DNA of 64,000 bases from Gambelia wislizenii (GCA_030847615.1 JAUMIR010000001.1:66911501-66975500), one strand, 5' to 3'; positions 1-11,424 are shown, numbered from the stretch's first letter. The notes: generated from the sequence alone by a model not told the origin. Program-made: numbers and translations.

Positions 1-217
1 TATGTTTTTTTTTAATTTATGGTGTTCTAATATGATAGCTGGTTTAATTGTGTTTTAACATTTTTATCATCAGGTTTTTAGCTCTGTCTTGTTTTAACCT
101 TATTGTAAGAAAACCCCATCCATGTTAGGCTTGTCTTAGGGTTGCCATGAGTTGGAACAACAACCTGCCTTGCCTCCCATTTTGGGAGAATGGCAAGATA
201 TAAATAAAATAAAATAA
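1..217 (+). mobile_element. LINE 3' end (L2/CR1 group) with a SINE tail embedded
   Basis: A T-rich LINE 3' untranslated stretch runs into a SINE-like tail at about 108-170 (GGGTTGCCATGAGTTGGAAC followed by AAC units). It then resumes the typical LINE terminus, CCCATTTTGGGAGAATGGCA, and ends in ATAAATAAAATAAAATAA. The same terminus appears on other LINE pieces in this window. The interruption suggests a SINE inserted into, or a template switch within, the LINE end. Confidence 0.6.
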
Positions 218-1352
218 GCTAATGATGGGTGGGTGGGGGGAAAGAAACAGGACAGGTATGAACACATTTCATCTCTCTTTGGAAAAGCTGATCTTCCTTT
301 CATAGACCTGAAGTCTCTTGAAGGCACAACAATGGCTTCTTGAACTCTGAACTCTCTTTAAATGGTGCCAGTGGTACAACATTTGTCTTTGTCTCCCATT
401 CTGTTTAAGTCAAGGGAAGGAACAAAGAAGAAAGACTTTCATATCAAAGTTTTTCAGTCATTTTCCATTTCTAAGGTAGTTTGGATATGTTCTGTTCTTG
501 ATAGAAATGTTCTTTTCTTATAGGGGCCCTTGTAAATGCTGCATATATAGATACTCACAACTTACATTAGTTGTCTTCATGCAGGTATACAGGCACAAAC
601 AAAAAGCCATGGAAAGTTTGTGAGTTTAGCAGACTGCTTGGACATGGAATTTTGGGGATGAGCAGATTCATTATTTTGTCTAATAGCACAAAATAGCAGA
701 TTTACTCAGAAGGAACTCTCCTGAATTCAGAGGGGCTTTTTCTCTGATAAATGGGTTGTCTGACTTACCAGGCAGCAGCTTTGGGGTCCAGGGCAAGAGC
801 ATAGTGCTGGGTGGCTCCCTGGTGGGGCTTCTGTCTGCTTCCCCATCCCAGGGTCTGGTGCAGCTCATGGGAAGGGCAGGAACTGCCAGCCAATGGGCTC
901 AAACGTGGTTGAAGTCATTGGCTTGTAGCTGGGACCAGAGTGGACTGCTCACTGTCTTCACTCCAGTCAGGTGGGGGAGCATTTATGGCCAACCTACCCA
1001 CTAACATTACATGGCACAGCATTGCTGAAAATCATCCCACCATCTCTCCCTCCGTTTTGTGTTGCAATCCGTATGTGTTTTAGCTTTGTGGCACATTGAC
1101 AGCTATATTACTGTCACAACTTTTGAGGTGGTCTGCATGGGTCCTGGATCAGGCTTATGGATTACAAGTGTCTTCTGGCATTGGTAAAGTATCAGAGTCT
1201 CTTTATGGGACTATGGGGTGTGGGACAACTATGGTCTTGCCCAACTCATGGGCAGACACTGCTCTTGCACCCCTGGGACTGGGGCACCTGCTCCAGGTGG
1301 ATCCTTTCCTGTCATCCCAAAGGTTCTGGAAGTAGGATTGGCGGATTGGGCT
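218..1352. other. Intergenic, no gene seen
   Basis: No convincing coding signal: the short open frames have no recognisable domain. Around 718-780 an ACTTACCAGGCAGCAG motif recalls the inner part of the TIR element at 5665-6658, so part of this stretch may be an old DNA-transposon copy. Confidence 0.5.
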
Positions 1353-1380
1353 CATTGATCAACAGGCTGGTTGATCAATG
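1353..1380. repeat. Perfect 11-bp inverted repeat
   Basis: CATTGATCAAC and its exact reverse complement GTTGATCAATG are separated by the 6-base loop AGGCTG. Each arm is all match. It lies about 50 bases before a polyadenylation-type signal, but no gene is visible around it. Confidence 0.85.
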
Positions 1381-1428
1381 CTTGGATCTGGATCCTTGCA
1401 TGTGCCAACTCAATCTACAGCTGTAACC

Positions 1429-1484
1429 AATAAAAGCTGTGGCCTATTCCTTCCACTTTCAATATATCCTGTGTGTGGTGTGTT
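1429..1484 (+). terminator. Candidate polyadenylation signal with GT-rich element
   Basis: AATAAA at 1429-1434 is followed about 40 bases later by a GT-rich run (GTGTGTGGTGTG), the arrangement of an RNA polymerase II polyadenylation site. No upstream exon is recognised, so it may belong to an old long terminal repeat or be chance. Confidence 0.3.
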
Positions 1485-2999
1485 ATTTATGCATAGCGGA
1501 ACTCATCCCTGGACATGCAAAATTTAATTTGTACTAAAGGTCACAGAGACTCAGCTCTGGCATGTGTTTAGAGTGTCATGGCCCAGTACAGGAATGTGTG
1601 AATATAGTGTCCTGGAGCAGATGCAAGATTTGTCTTCACCAATGAGTAACTACAAAGGAAAGGTTGGAAAAGTTGGGAGGGGGGAGCAACCCACAAAAGA
1701 TCTAAAATGGAAATGGCTGGTCTTCCAGCTTTGAATTTGGCGATTCCTTGAGGGGGTACATGGATGGGCCAACCTCTTTTAAGCAAAAGCCATAGGAAAT
1801 ATATATAATCAGCACAGGGTGTATCTTAGCTCTGTGTATAGATATGGGGCCCACAAAAACCAAGCTCATTGGATTACATACATCCTCTGTACTTTGCCCA
1901 CCCCTTCTGTAGAGTGTCTGTATGCACAGGGGATTAGGAAAAGAGCTTCCAGATCAGAAGGTGGCACTTGCAGTTAAATCTGCCCTACAAACATATTTTT
2001 ATTTCTAGAATTTACACACTTGTAATGGACACAATATTGCAGCTTGGGTTTGAATTCCCTGTTGATTACTTCAAAATGCACGGAAGCCAAGATGTTAATC
2101 TCTGAAACAAATTTATTCCCTAAAGTAGCCTCTTTTTTTGTCATGCCACTAATTATGTTATATTATACCCTAGAAATTGTTCTCACTTTGTTTCACAGTG
2201 AACAGTCTGGGTTTAATGTAACAGTGAGGTGGGATAAATCTGTGCCCAAATATAATTTGCAAGAAGAAATTTTACTCTTCTTCATGAAAAAAAAAATAGT
2301 TTTATGTTAATTGCCTGGCTATAGTCCATTTCTAAAATCTTTATCATGCTTTTTCAGCATGTTCAAGGGTCGGTGACATTTGGTTGATCTTGTTAACCAC
2401 CCCACTTCTAGCTATCTTGACATGTATACCTTAACTTGCCATGAAGAAAATGCAAGGCAGCTGGCAATCATTAAAATCCAAAAGACAAATTAAAAATAGC
2501 ATCAAAATACCAAAGAAACCATCAAATGTTAAGGCCTGAATCCTGCTGCTGCACTATGCTAGTGTAATGCCCCACCCAATACTATTGTTTGCACTTTTTT
2601 CTGGGCTGCACTGTGATAGTGAGGAAAACAGAAAATTGCTATCCAGATGGAAGGCTGTCAGCTCTGAACAGCTCATTTCTCCAAATCTTGGCTTCTGGTT
2701 GGATCCTCAAAGCCAGGTGTTGTAGAAAAGCTGTCTTGGAAAATTGTCTGTACCATGGGGCAGGTGATTTTCCAATCCAACCTTCCTAGAGCACCCTGGC
2801 TTCAAGGGCCCATTCACAATCCAGCCATTGGAGATATAGGCTGGTTAAAGCTGACCAGCTTCCATCCCAAGAATGACAACCTTCACATTCTCTTGCTACC
2901 CTTATGTCTGTTCCTTTTTTTTTTCCTGCCACTGATGCACCACTGCTGCCAATGCCACAGTAGTTCACAAACAGGATTCTGACCTTTAGAAACCATTGA
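1485..2999. other. Intergenic, no gene seen
   Basis: AT-rich sequence without supported coding potential. An A-rich stretch at about 2440-2530 resembles the minus-strand A-rich 3' UTR of the L2-clade LINEs seen elsewhere, but it is too degraded for a firm call. Confidence 0.5.
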
Positions 3000-3245
3000 G
3001 AGTGGCAAATAAATATGAATCAACATCAGAGCATTACACACTGCCAAAACTACAACAGAACAATCCTACCATATGTCAGCTCCCTAAACAATGAGGGGGA
3101 GTTTCACAGTTTTGGTGCCACTATTGAGAACATCCTGTCCTACAAAGCCTCCCACTGTAGTTCTGACAGAAGGAGCATATAAAATAGAACCTCTGAGGAA
3201 GTCCTTAATTCACAGGTAAATGCACAGGGGGAATAAAACAAAATA
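3000..3245 (-). mobile_element. Degraded L2-clade LINE 3' fragment
   Basis: Reads as the reverse complement of the LINE C-terminal/3' UTR region found in better copies at 7413-7848 and 11425-12210. An A-rich block is followed by a segment matching 'GGGAGTTYCACAGTTTNGG' and 'AGAACATCCTGTCC', at the same order and spacing. Heavily diverged. Confidence 0.45.
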
Positions 3246-3595
3246 CACAAGTGGGTAACACCCTTCTTAGGACTAGGGATGATGAAAGTGCATTTTCAAA
3301 CTCCTCAGATTTGTAAGAAAATGTGCAACTCGCCTTCAGCATTCTTACATTAAAAAAAAACATTTAATGTCCTTTTTAAAACCATCCCTTTGCTGTGTTG
3401 ATTTGTTTCAACCAACAGATGTCACCCTGGAAACCCGTCAGCAATTTCTTTCCTTTCGATTCTATCTTTCCAGTGCAATGTAATATAAGAATATACTTCT
3501 AAAGAGTGGATCAGGAAAACCACAAAACTGTGTGCTGACTGCCAAAGAGGGAGGAATCAAGTAGGCTTTCCACTATAATGGTTAAATCATAACTT
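3246..3595. other. Intergenic, nothing recognised
   Basis: No open frame, RNA gene or repeat could be supported here. Confidence 0.5.
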
Positions 3596-4138
3596 GGGAC
3601 CTTATCAGATGTTGCCCTTTAAACATTCTTTTGCCAGCATTAAAAAACAACATTTTTATGCCGGCAAAAGAACGTTCCCCCTCCACACTTACCTTCTTCT
3701 CCCAGCAAAGGCAGCTTCATGAATAAAGGTCCGTTCACTTCCTTGCTCGAAATCCCATGAGATTTGTTGTGCGGAAAAATTAAAAATAAAAACAAGAACA
3801 ACACATTTAAAGTTACACCAGGCACCTTAACACACTTTAAAAGACCCAAGTAACCCAGGGAGGGTCATAAAAAGAGTGAAACTTACCTGGCTGTCCCGAT
3901 CTGACCCAGAAGTGTTCCAGCTGGTCTGGCCATTGTTGGGGTGATGCCGATGTTTCACAAGCTGGCAATGCCAGCACAAAAGCAGCATGGGGGATCTATT
4001 GACGGCTTAAGCTGTCATTTAAAAAGTACATGATTTTCACTATACCTAAATGTGAAAGGGTGATGTCTGATCTGCTCGCCCTTTCGCATTTATGTGGCAC
4101 TGTTATGATGCCATATTTAGTCTGTCTGATAAAGTCCT
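3596..4138 (-). mobile_element. Nonautonomous TIR DNA transposon (GGAGATTATCACATG-type group), copy A
   Basis: The left end reads GGGACCTTATCAGATG. The right end, reverse-complemented, reads AGGACTTTATCAGACAGA, so the element has short imperfect terminal inverted repeats. Its inside (CTTACCT, AAGTAACCCAGGGAGGGT and AGTGAAACTTACCTGG) is the reverse complement of blocks in copies at 7851-8471 and 21051-21940. No transposase is encoded. Target-site duplications were not found by eye and the superfamily is unknown. Confidence 0.55.
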
Positions 4139-4902
4139 TGGTCATGCTGGCTAGTGGGTTCTCGCGACTGCAGTCCAAAAAAATAAGTTTTACAAGTTCT
4201 GATCAAAATTGTTGACAGGCACCCATTTTAATGGACTTAAAAGAACTGGAAGATAATGACAGAGATTATCCTTGGACAAATATCAAAGTGGAACCAGGTG
4301 AGTCTAGTCAAGCTTTAGTCTCTAGAAAGGCATTACAAAACTGTCTGGATGAGAGAAGGTAGATAATCTACTAAGAAAACCCCTCAGGCCTTGTAACATT
4401 CCCCTGCCATGCACCCAAGCATGCATATACACACAGCAGTATCTTTTGTTTAACATTGCCTTGCAGGATTCTAGGCTTGAATATATCCCTTCATCTCTTG
4501 CTTCATCAGCTGTTATTGCTTCAGGAAATCTATGAATATAGATGACTTCCCCACAAAGATAAAGGAAAATGGCATGAAATGATTTTAAAGGATGCTAAAA
4601 AATGGAATAATGTCCAATTGTTATATGCCTGAACAGAGTGGGGAACCTTTCATCCTTTAGATATTTGGGACTACAACTCCAATAATCCCATACCGGATTC
4701 CTGTACATCCTGTACATGCTGAAGGAGGAGGAGGAGCTGTTGCTTGATTTCCCACCCCTGGGTTAGAGGAAAAGTTGTCTTAATGCATCAGTTGAGCTAT
4801 CCAATTCACTTTATCCCAAAATGCAATGGTTTCAAACTACTATTGCTCCCAAACTACTGTTGACAAATTCAAGCCTGACCCCAGATCATAGGCAGGCTGT
4901 AA
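4139..4902. other. Intergenic with a short dispersed-repeat snippet
   Basis: No gene seen. Around 4655-4695 the phrase GGGACTACAACTCCAATAAT is a snippet that recurs, diverged, near 17490, 54070 and 56095, so it is an old interspersed repeat. Confidence 0.45.
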
Positions 4903-4992
4903 TCCTAAACATACTTGACTTGCAAAGGAATAAATCTCATTGAACACCATGGGACTTGCTTTCAAGTAAATATGAGTATGACTGCATTATAC
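4903..4992. mobile_element. Small MITE remnant, TGCAATCCTA-type
   Basis: AGGCTGTAATCCTAAACATAC at the left and ATATGAGTATGACTGCATT at the right match the plan of the better copy at 23874-23974 (GGCTGCAATCCTATGCACA ... ATAGGATTGCACTGC). That family is a short foldback element. Confidence 0.45.
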
Positions 4993-4996
4993 ATTT

Positions 4997-5101
4997 TATT
5001 GTTGTTACGTACCTTTAAGTCAACTCTGATTTATGTTAATCATATCTTAGTTTTTTCTTAATATTTATTCAGAGGAGGTTTGCCATTGCATTCCTCTAAG
5101 T
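4997..5101 (-). mobile_element. tRNA-derived SINE, 3' half
   Basis: Reverse complement of the SINE tail region: CCTTTAAGTCAACTCTGATTTATG, then AGTTTTTTCTTA, then TTCAGAGGAGGTTTGCCATTG. The same order is seen at 6963-7372 and 55380-55485. The promoter (tRNA-like) half is missing. Confidence 0.7.
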
Positions 5102-5267
5102 AGAAGAAAAAGAAATTCCACCTAAATATTAAGAACTTCCTGATGGTAAGAGCTGTTTGACAGTGGAACATGCTGCCTTGGAGTGTGGTGGAGTCGACTT
5201 TGGAGGTTTTTAAACAGAGGCTGGATGGCCATCTGTCGGGAATGTTTTAATTATTTATTCCTGCATG
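5102..5267 (+). mobile_element. CR1 retrotransposon fragment near its 3' end
   Basis: Encodes the CR1 C-terminal signature in broken form (TTTGACAGTGGAACATGCTG for the RAVRQWNTLP region, then TTTTTAAACAGAGGCTGGAT). It stops abruptly after TCCTGCATGG, before the usual (ATTCTATG)n end, so both ends are lost. Compare the complete ends at 25726-26156 and 50745-51687. Confidence 0.8.
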
Positions 5268-5664
5268 GAATAATGTGTAAGTTTCCTTAGTGTGTAAGTT
5301 TACCATTTTCAGTCCCATTAGCTGCAGGGGGTCCATCTGATTAGCATTAAGTCTCAAAAGCATTTTTGAGAAGTGCAGGGGGGAATAGCCCTGTCAAGAA
5401 GATACTCTTAAGTGCCACTGGTGTTTAGTCAAAGACATATTGTGGACACTCCTCCATCTGCTAAGGGTTTGTGGAGCAAGGTCATCGGAACAAAGACCTT
5501 CAGATTCGACTGAACTATCATGTTGGGTTTTCTAAAGAATGTGGTGAGAGAATACATTGAGACTGAGAACAGACATAGAGGAAAAGCTGAAGCAGTGATC
5601 AGAATAGAGGGAGGTGAAAATGCACATAATATTCTAGATGATGCAGAGATGGAAAATGTGGCTG
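5268..5664. other. Intergenic, unidentified
   Basis: No gene. A 10-base direct repeat, GTGTAAGTTT, occurs twice near the start. The sequence could belong to an unrecognised repeat disrupted by the CR1 piece before it. Confidence 0.4.
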
Positions 5665-6658
5665 GAATTCACTAAGGCAGTTACAAATGTGTAACCTAGA
5701 GTTACGTATTCATGTCTGCATTGTGTTCATGATCCTTACATGTTCCCAAGTTTAGGGGATGTAGTGGGAACTGTGAACATCCCCCAATCTTTGCTTGCCA
5801 GGCAGCAGTCACTGCTTTTCATGGGGGTCTGTTTCCTTGTTGATCAGGAAGCAGCTGACAGATGTTCTCACCCTACTTCACACAAGCAATCTCCAATGCA
5901 TGTGGGAACTGAGACAGGGAACCAAGACAGGGAACCTGCTTCTGGCTATCACACTGAAGAGTGCTCATGGGATGCGGTTGGAATATCAACCAGCTGCTTC
6001 TTGATCAACAGAGGAAACAGTATTGGAAGAGTTTAATTTCAGGGTTCCAATATCCCCTTGTTAAACATGAGAGCCTTTAGCAAATGCTCTCCCACTGCAC
6101 TTCTCTCCTTCGAAGTACAGCAAATTAGCAGAGTAAAACACACAGCAGTGTTAGCATAATAATTTCAGCATACACAAAAAGATATAGCTTACACATAACC
6201 AACCCTGTTATCCTGTCCCAAGTTATTTGCTTATCCAAAGAAGTACTCAAGACTCATAAAAGTAGTTTAAAAGTATAAAAACTTCATTACTTACAGCTTC
6301 AGAGCATAATACATGGCAGAACGTTAGCACAGCTTCAAAGAAGACTAACATCTACTTTAAAATGACTAAAAATTACATAGTTATTAAAGAATATGCAGGA
6401 CCTCCCCTTTCCCTAGAAACCCAATAGCAAAACATTAGGAAGTTACATCAACACATCCTATCTTGCTTCTCAATTAACCCTTTAGTATCAAAACATTTCC
6501 ACTTATTGGATTGCAAACTATATATTCCTATAAACAGACCTCCATCAATTGTAGTGCCTGCTGCCTGGTAAGAGGGGATGGGTGAGGGTCAAGTTGGGAG
6601 AAACCACATAGCTATAGAACTATGGTAGTTACAGATTTGTAACTTCCTTAGTGAATTC
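5665..6658. mobile_element. DNA transposon-like element with 31-bp terminal inverted repeats
   Basis: The left end starts GAATTCACTAAGGCAGTTAC and the right end, reverse-complemented, GAATTCACTAAGGAAGTTAC. The match continues to 31 bases with two mismatches. A second matching block deeper in (TTGCCAGGCAGCAGTCAC versus TTACCAGGCAGCAGGCAC) shows that the inverted arms continue with divergence. No transposase-like frame was recognised. No target duplication was identified by eye, and the superfamily is unknown. Confidence 0.65.
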
Positions 6659-6962
6659 TGGCCTGCGTTTTGACTACAGCCAAAAAAACAAAAAACCCTG
6701 CAGTAAAATGCCAAATTTACCATTGTAAAAATACTGGGCGTTCATTTTTGCCATTTACAAATCTAGATTTTCCCTGAATATTCAAAAATAAGGACATAAG
6801 GAACAACCTTACTGATATTCAGTATCCTCTTTATTTTAACCAGAGTTGCTCCTTGTGACCTTGGGTGGGTGAACTTTGCTTAACCCTATACTAAATTAAA
6901 TTATGCTGTAATCCTCTACACATTTACATCGTAGTAGATCTCACTGAAGACAATGGATCTGT
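6659..6962. other. Intergenic, mostly unidentified
   Basis: No gene. Positions about 6905-6962 resemble the left half of the TGCAATCCTA-type MITE (see 23874-23974). Confidence 0.4.
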
Positions 6963-7372
6963 CGTTGCTATATGCCTTCAAGTCAATTCTGACTTATAGC
7001 AAACCTATCATAGGGTTTTCTTGGTGAGATGTACAGTTGTCCCTTCATATTTGCTGGAGTTTGGTTCCAGGACCCCGGTGGATACCAAAATCCATGAATA
7101 CTCAAGTCCCATTATATGAAATGGCATAGCAAAATGGTATCCCTTATATAAGATGGCAAAATCAAGGTTTGCTTTTTGGATTGTTATGTTTTTAAGAATA
7201 TTTTCAAGCCGTGAATACTTAAATCCATGGATACGGAGGGACAACTATATTCAGAGGTGGCTTGCCATTGCCTTCCTCTGAGGACAATAGAGTATGACTT
7301 CCCTAAGGTTTCCATGGCTGAGCAGGGGTTCAGACCTAGTCCTAGTCCAATACTTAAACCAGTACACCATGC
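6963..7372 (-). mobile_element. tRNA-derived SINE, interrupted by a Tigger-like MITE
   Basis: Read on the minus strand, it starts CTAGCATGGTGTACTGGTTT (tRNA-like A-box region). It continues through GGACTAGGACTAGG and the CAGCCATGGAAACC body and ends with the tail GGTTTGCTATAAGTCAGAAT. The body is split by the element at 7034-7247. Apart from this insertion it looks complete. Confidence 0.75.
7034..7247 (+). mobile_element. Tigger-like (pogo/Tc1-mariner) MITE, copy A
   Basis: The ends CAGTTGTCCCTTCATATT and (reverse complement) TAGTTGTCCCTCCGTATC are inverted repeats flanked on both sides by TA, the target site of Tc1/mariner elements. The terminus closely resembles that of mammalian MER2/Tigger elements (CAGTTGGCCCTCCGTATC). 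At 214 bp it is too short for a transposase. It lies inside the SINE at 6963-7372, so it is the younger of the two. Confidence 0.8.
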
Positions 7373-7412
7373 TAGGATTGCACTATTAATGTTATAGATA
7401 GGGGTGTGGGAA

Positions 7413-7848
7413 GTATTTATTTATTTATTTATTTATATGCCACCTTTCTCCCAGAATGGGACCCAAGGCAGCCCACAGCACATAAAATACAAGATACAAT
7501 TAAAAATACGCAAATTAAAAGTTAAAAACAATTAAAATCATGACAATTTAAAATTATATAAACATATACAAGTTAAAAACAATAAAACCACACTCCAATA
7601 AAAAGCCTCTGTGCACACAGTTATGAATTAAAAACCTGCTTGAATAAAAACGTGTTTGCCTGTCGGTGAAAGGAAAGCAGAGAGGGGGCCAGCCGAGCCT
7701 CCCATGGGAGGGTGTTCCAGAGGGTGGGAGTAGCCACCAAGAAGGCTCTATCTCGTGTTCTCACAAAGTGAGCCTGTGATGATTCAGGACCGAGAGAAAG
7801 CCTTCCCCTGATGAGCTTAACATTCTGGCAGGTTCGTATCAGGAAATA
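7413..7848 (-). mobile_element. L2-clade LINE 3' end
   Basis: On the minus strand the frame encodes the C-terminal LINE motif TPTLWNTLPWEARLAPSLLS, then a 3' UTR, then the terminus TGGGTCCCATTCTGGGAGAA and a (TAAA)n-type tail seen here as (TATT)n at 7413-7440. The piece is 5' truncated at the DNA element starting at 7851. The clade is assigned from the C-terminal motif only. Confidence 0.7.
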
Positions 7849-7850
7849 CA

Positions 7851-8471
7851 GGAGATTTTCACATGGACTATATATCCTGTGGCAGGAACAGAACAGGGTC
7901 GGGGAACGTTTTCCCTTTCGGACGACATTGACCCTGTTCTGTCCTGCATCCATCTTGCTCCCGTGACTGTTCCAGAAGAATGTAATCATGATTTTTCATC
8001 GTGAATAGACCTCCTGTTCTGTCGCTATCACACAATCATGGGTGTGCAAACAGGAGCCCCGCTTCTGTTCTGAAATGACAGCCATGGAGGGGAGGTCTGT
8101 TCTGAGCACTTCCTGGTACGATCTGGACATCCAGATAAGTGACACCCTTTATTTTACCCTCCCTGTTTTGATTGTGTGATTTAAAGTGTGTTTTTGTGCT
8201 TGGTGAACTGATTTTATGTTTGGGGAAGTTTTATTTTTTAAATTTACTGCCCAGTCGTTATCATGTAATAATGGCCAGGGTTTCAGACAGCCAGTTGTAA
8301 ACGCAGCCTTATGACGGCTGCATTTACAGCCGGCCAGCGAGGGGAGGGGGAGCCCGTTCCTGCCGCGGAATTAAGGTAAGTGTGTGAAAGATTTACATTA
8401 TTCTGTGGCAGGAATGGGAGAGGAGATGGCGGGGCAGTAACTGGGCATTTTGGCCCCGTGTGAAAATCTCC
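7851..8471 (+). mobile_element. Nonautonomous TIR DNA transposon (GGAGATTATCACATG-type group), copy B
   Basis: Left end GGAGATTTTCACATGG; right end, reverse-complemented, GGAGATTTTCACACGG: 15 of 16 match. Inside, CAGATAAGTGACACCCTTT and ATAATGGCCAGG correspond to AGGTAAGTGACACCCTTT and AGAATGGCCAGG in copy D. A direct repeat TGTGGCAGGAA occurs near each end. No transposase. Confidence 0.65.
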
Positions 8472-9088
8472 TAAGTCTTTCAAATACTAATGAGTCTGCT
8501 CACTTCTCATAGGAGAAAAGTAACTCTAGCTCCACATACATTATCTTTTGCCCTATGAGTAGTCCCTTGCTATTACATCCCTGTTGATTTCAGTGTGAAG
8601 GAGGAAGCCAGTCTTTTTGCCTACGGAAACTCACTTGCAAGTGCTATTCCTTGTCTCTTTGGAAATCCTTGCAGAGAACGAGCAAGCAATGGACATCAAA
8701 GATCTTTACAGAAAATCTCCAGGAAAAAAAAAGAGCCACTGGAAAGTAAAGAAAGCAGCTAGCACTGTTTCCTCCAGGCTATATTTTTCTCGTTGTTTTT
8801 GTTGTTGTTTTGAGTCAGCAAGGTTAAGCAGAGAAATAGAGCAGAAAGTTGAGATTATTGGGAACAGCTGCAGCCAAATTTTCAAAGCCTTCCCAAATAC
8901 TTCAAAGAAGAACAGCAAAGTTTATTTACACAATGTACACTGTTGCCTTGTCGAGCCAGAAATGGCACTGCCAAGAAGAGAAATTACATACTGTAGGAGA
9001 AATACACATATTTGTGTACACACCATACACAATAAGATGTAGAGAGAGACATGTTTGTGCATGTGTGTGCCTTTTTATTTAAAATACT
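8472..9088. other. Intergenic, no supported gene
   Basis: A 141-codon open frame runs at 8617-9042 (+) but begins at TTG, has no recognised domain, contains low-complexity cysteine and lysine patches, and has no splice or promoter context. It is treated as chance. Confidence 0.5.
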
Positions 9089-10085
9089 AGGGGGTTGTTT
9101 ACATAGCAAAATAAATCCTCAAAGAATGCAACAAGAAGCCTGATAGTTCCCATGCATTTCGAAGCAATAGCACCCTTTTCAGAAGGAGGGGGTGCAAAAA
9201 ACCCATAAGTTGCACAGTATCAGCTTTCGCTAGTTTTCCACACTTTTTTGATTAAGTTCGCAAAAATGCACATAATTTATCGTGGGAACTAACGATCGTG
9301 TAAACTGGCATCTGCCTTTTCGAATTACTGTGAGCAGAGCTGAATCATGATTGGCTGGAGTGACCATTCTGCTTTATCCGAATAGACTGAGGGGTTGGAG
9401 AGAAGAAATTCACCCTCCTTCGGCTTGCAGCCCACTTTGGAAAATGCTCGGAGCCCTTCCTGTCTGTTTCAAAGGAAGGATTTGGGGGTTGGGAAGATGC
9501 TTCGCTGCTTCGCTGGTGTGAGTGTGTGCATTCGTGTGTGCTGGGAAACAGCCTATTGCATGTTCGTTCTTTTGTTTGTTTGTCCTTCCATTCACTTGCC
9601 TTTATTCAAGGCTTCGGAGGGAGGGAAAACAAGTAGGAATGAGGCAAGCCCTAGTTCTGTGGTGTGTGTTTGTGTGTGCATGCATGAAGGGAAGCAAAGG
9701 ACATCGCTCCACCATGCTTTTGCTTGTTCGAGCTTTCATTGACTCCTTTCTTTATAGAAGCCTTTCGGGGCTGGGGAAGACGGGGAGGGGGAGTTTGACA
9801 GATCGCTCTTTCGATCCCTTGTTTGTTTGTCCTTTTTCTTTCCTCTCATTATTTATGGTCTCCATAACCCCCTCCTTGCTCCCTTCCTGCCTCCTGCCTG
9901 GCTTTAATCATCTGGAGGTGATCCCCCCCCACCTTTGCCTGTGTGAACTAAGGAAAACAGAAAGTTGCTGGATCTGGCTTCATCATCCGAAAATGCCAGG
10001 AGTCGTGTGATTTATGCACTCCTGATGCAAAAGAACAGTAATCCGGAATCTTGCGAATTTTTTCCTGTCGTGGAACCGCCCCCCT
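9089..10085 (+). mobile_element. hAT-like nonautonomous element, copy 1 (~1.0 kb)
   Basis: Left end AGGGGGTTGTTTACATAG; right end, reverse-complemented, AGGGGGGCGGTTCCACGA. The first ~300 bases (TAAATCCTCAA, CCCATGCATTTCGAAG, TTCAGAAGGAGGGGGTGCAA, GAGCTGAATCATGATTGGCT) align in order with the copy at 53007-54054. The middle (about 9390-10000) differs completely from that copy. Assignment to hAT rests on end shape and size; no 8-bp target duplication was seen. Confidence 0.55.
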
Positions 10086-10473
10086 AGTTATACTCTATCC
10101 CTCTCCGTTTCATGGCAAACAAACAGAGCCATCCCGTAAGGTGAAAAGTATACTCTATTTCTTTTCTGTATGCATGGCTTTTAGTATTTTTGCTCATCAG
10201 AAATTCAGCTCTAGATAGAGCTGACACCAAGGTTTCCAGGGCCAATTTCATGTGTTGTGAAAGGTATTGTACCATAGTGTTCAGCTCTATTTCAGAATAT
10301 GTCCAAATGTTCTCTCCTAGAGCATTACAATAATATCTGCAATATAAATAAGAATTTAAAAGATACAAAAAGTGACTTGTGGACTATAGTTTTCCTGATC
10401 TGATATGAAGCATGGCCAACAGCCAGTCTAGAATAGAGGTTTCTTGTAATGAAAGCTAACCCCTTCAGAGTCG
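10086..10473. other. Intergenic, nothing recognised
   Basis: TATACTCTAT occurs twice (about 10089 and 10149), possibly a trace of an insertion. No gene or named repeat. Confidence 0.4.
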
Positions 10474-11141
10474 GGACATTATCACATGAGGGAAAAGAAG
10501 CGGAATTAAAGCAGGATAGTAGCTCTATATCCAAACCATATCATTTGACATCATTGCTGTCCTGTTGCTGGTGTGTAATCACCCAATTACTATGGCCCTC
10601 CTTTTCATTGACAAGGAAAACCCGTCAATAAATTCCCAATATGGTGCTATTCTAGGAGTTCACTGGTGCGCTAAGTCTCTTCACTTCAATGTCAGCATTA
10701 GAACAGTCATGGGATATCCTCCCTCCACTCTTCCTCACTATTCCAGAGCAGGCTAATGCCATACCTGTCCGTTTTTTTAAAAAAAATATTTTGCTGTGTT
10801 TGCGTAATTAGGGCAAAAGTATAAAATAAAAAAATAATTTTAAAATTATTTTGCCATATTTACAAATACACAGCAAAGATAAAAAAAAAAAATCCCTGAC
10901 AGGCATGGAGTTAGTCTGCTTTGGAACAGCAAGGGAGAGGAGAATCAGGCCCCATCCTGCCATGTGACTGCTGTAATACTGGTATTGAAGAAAGGGATTT
11001 ATCGCATTAGGGGAGTTTGCAAAGCAGAACAGTTGTGCAAAAGAAGAGAGATGTGATACTCAACATTTTCAAAGTGGTATGCTATTTGTTTCCTTTTATA
11101 ATGCTACTGCCATGGCAAAACAGCCTCATGTGATAATCTCC
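10474..11141. mobile_element. Nonautonomous TIR DNA transposon (GGAGATTATCACATG-type group), copy C
   Basis: Left end GGACATTATCACATGAGG; right end, reverse-complemented, GGAGATTATCACATGAGG: 17 of 18 identical, the best-preserved ends of the group. About 670 bp, no transposase frame. Contains two A/T-rich runs at about 10775-10890 that are themselves roughly inverted. Confidence 0.65.
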
Positions 11142-11424
11142 TCAGTTGTTTATGACCCAAAAGGAGCCAGTTTTACCATTGCGGCTGGGTGAAGAGGCCA
11201 TCTCAGACTATGGATGTTGTAAAGGTGTTGACGATAGTTTCTTCTTCTTCCACTGTCCACATATCACTGCCCTTCAAGTTAACCTACTGCCCTTAAATGT
11301 TATGGGACACACTGATCTATCTAGGAACCAGTGGAGATTTTATTTCATTTTATTATTTTTAAAAATTACAAAAATTCACAAATATCTTCTTATACTATTT
11401 GTGATGAAAACCACTTGAAAGTGT

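Noticed and set aside
8617..9042. 141-codon plus-strand open frame
   Set aside because: Starts at TTG rather than ATG, no recognisable domain, low-complexity K and C patches, no promoter or splice context.
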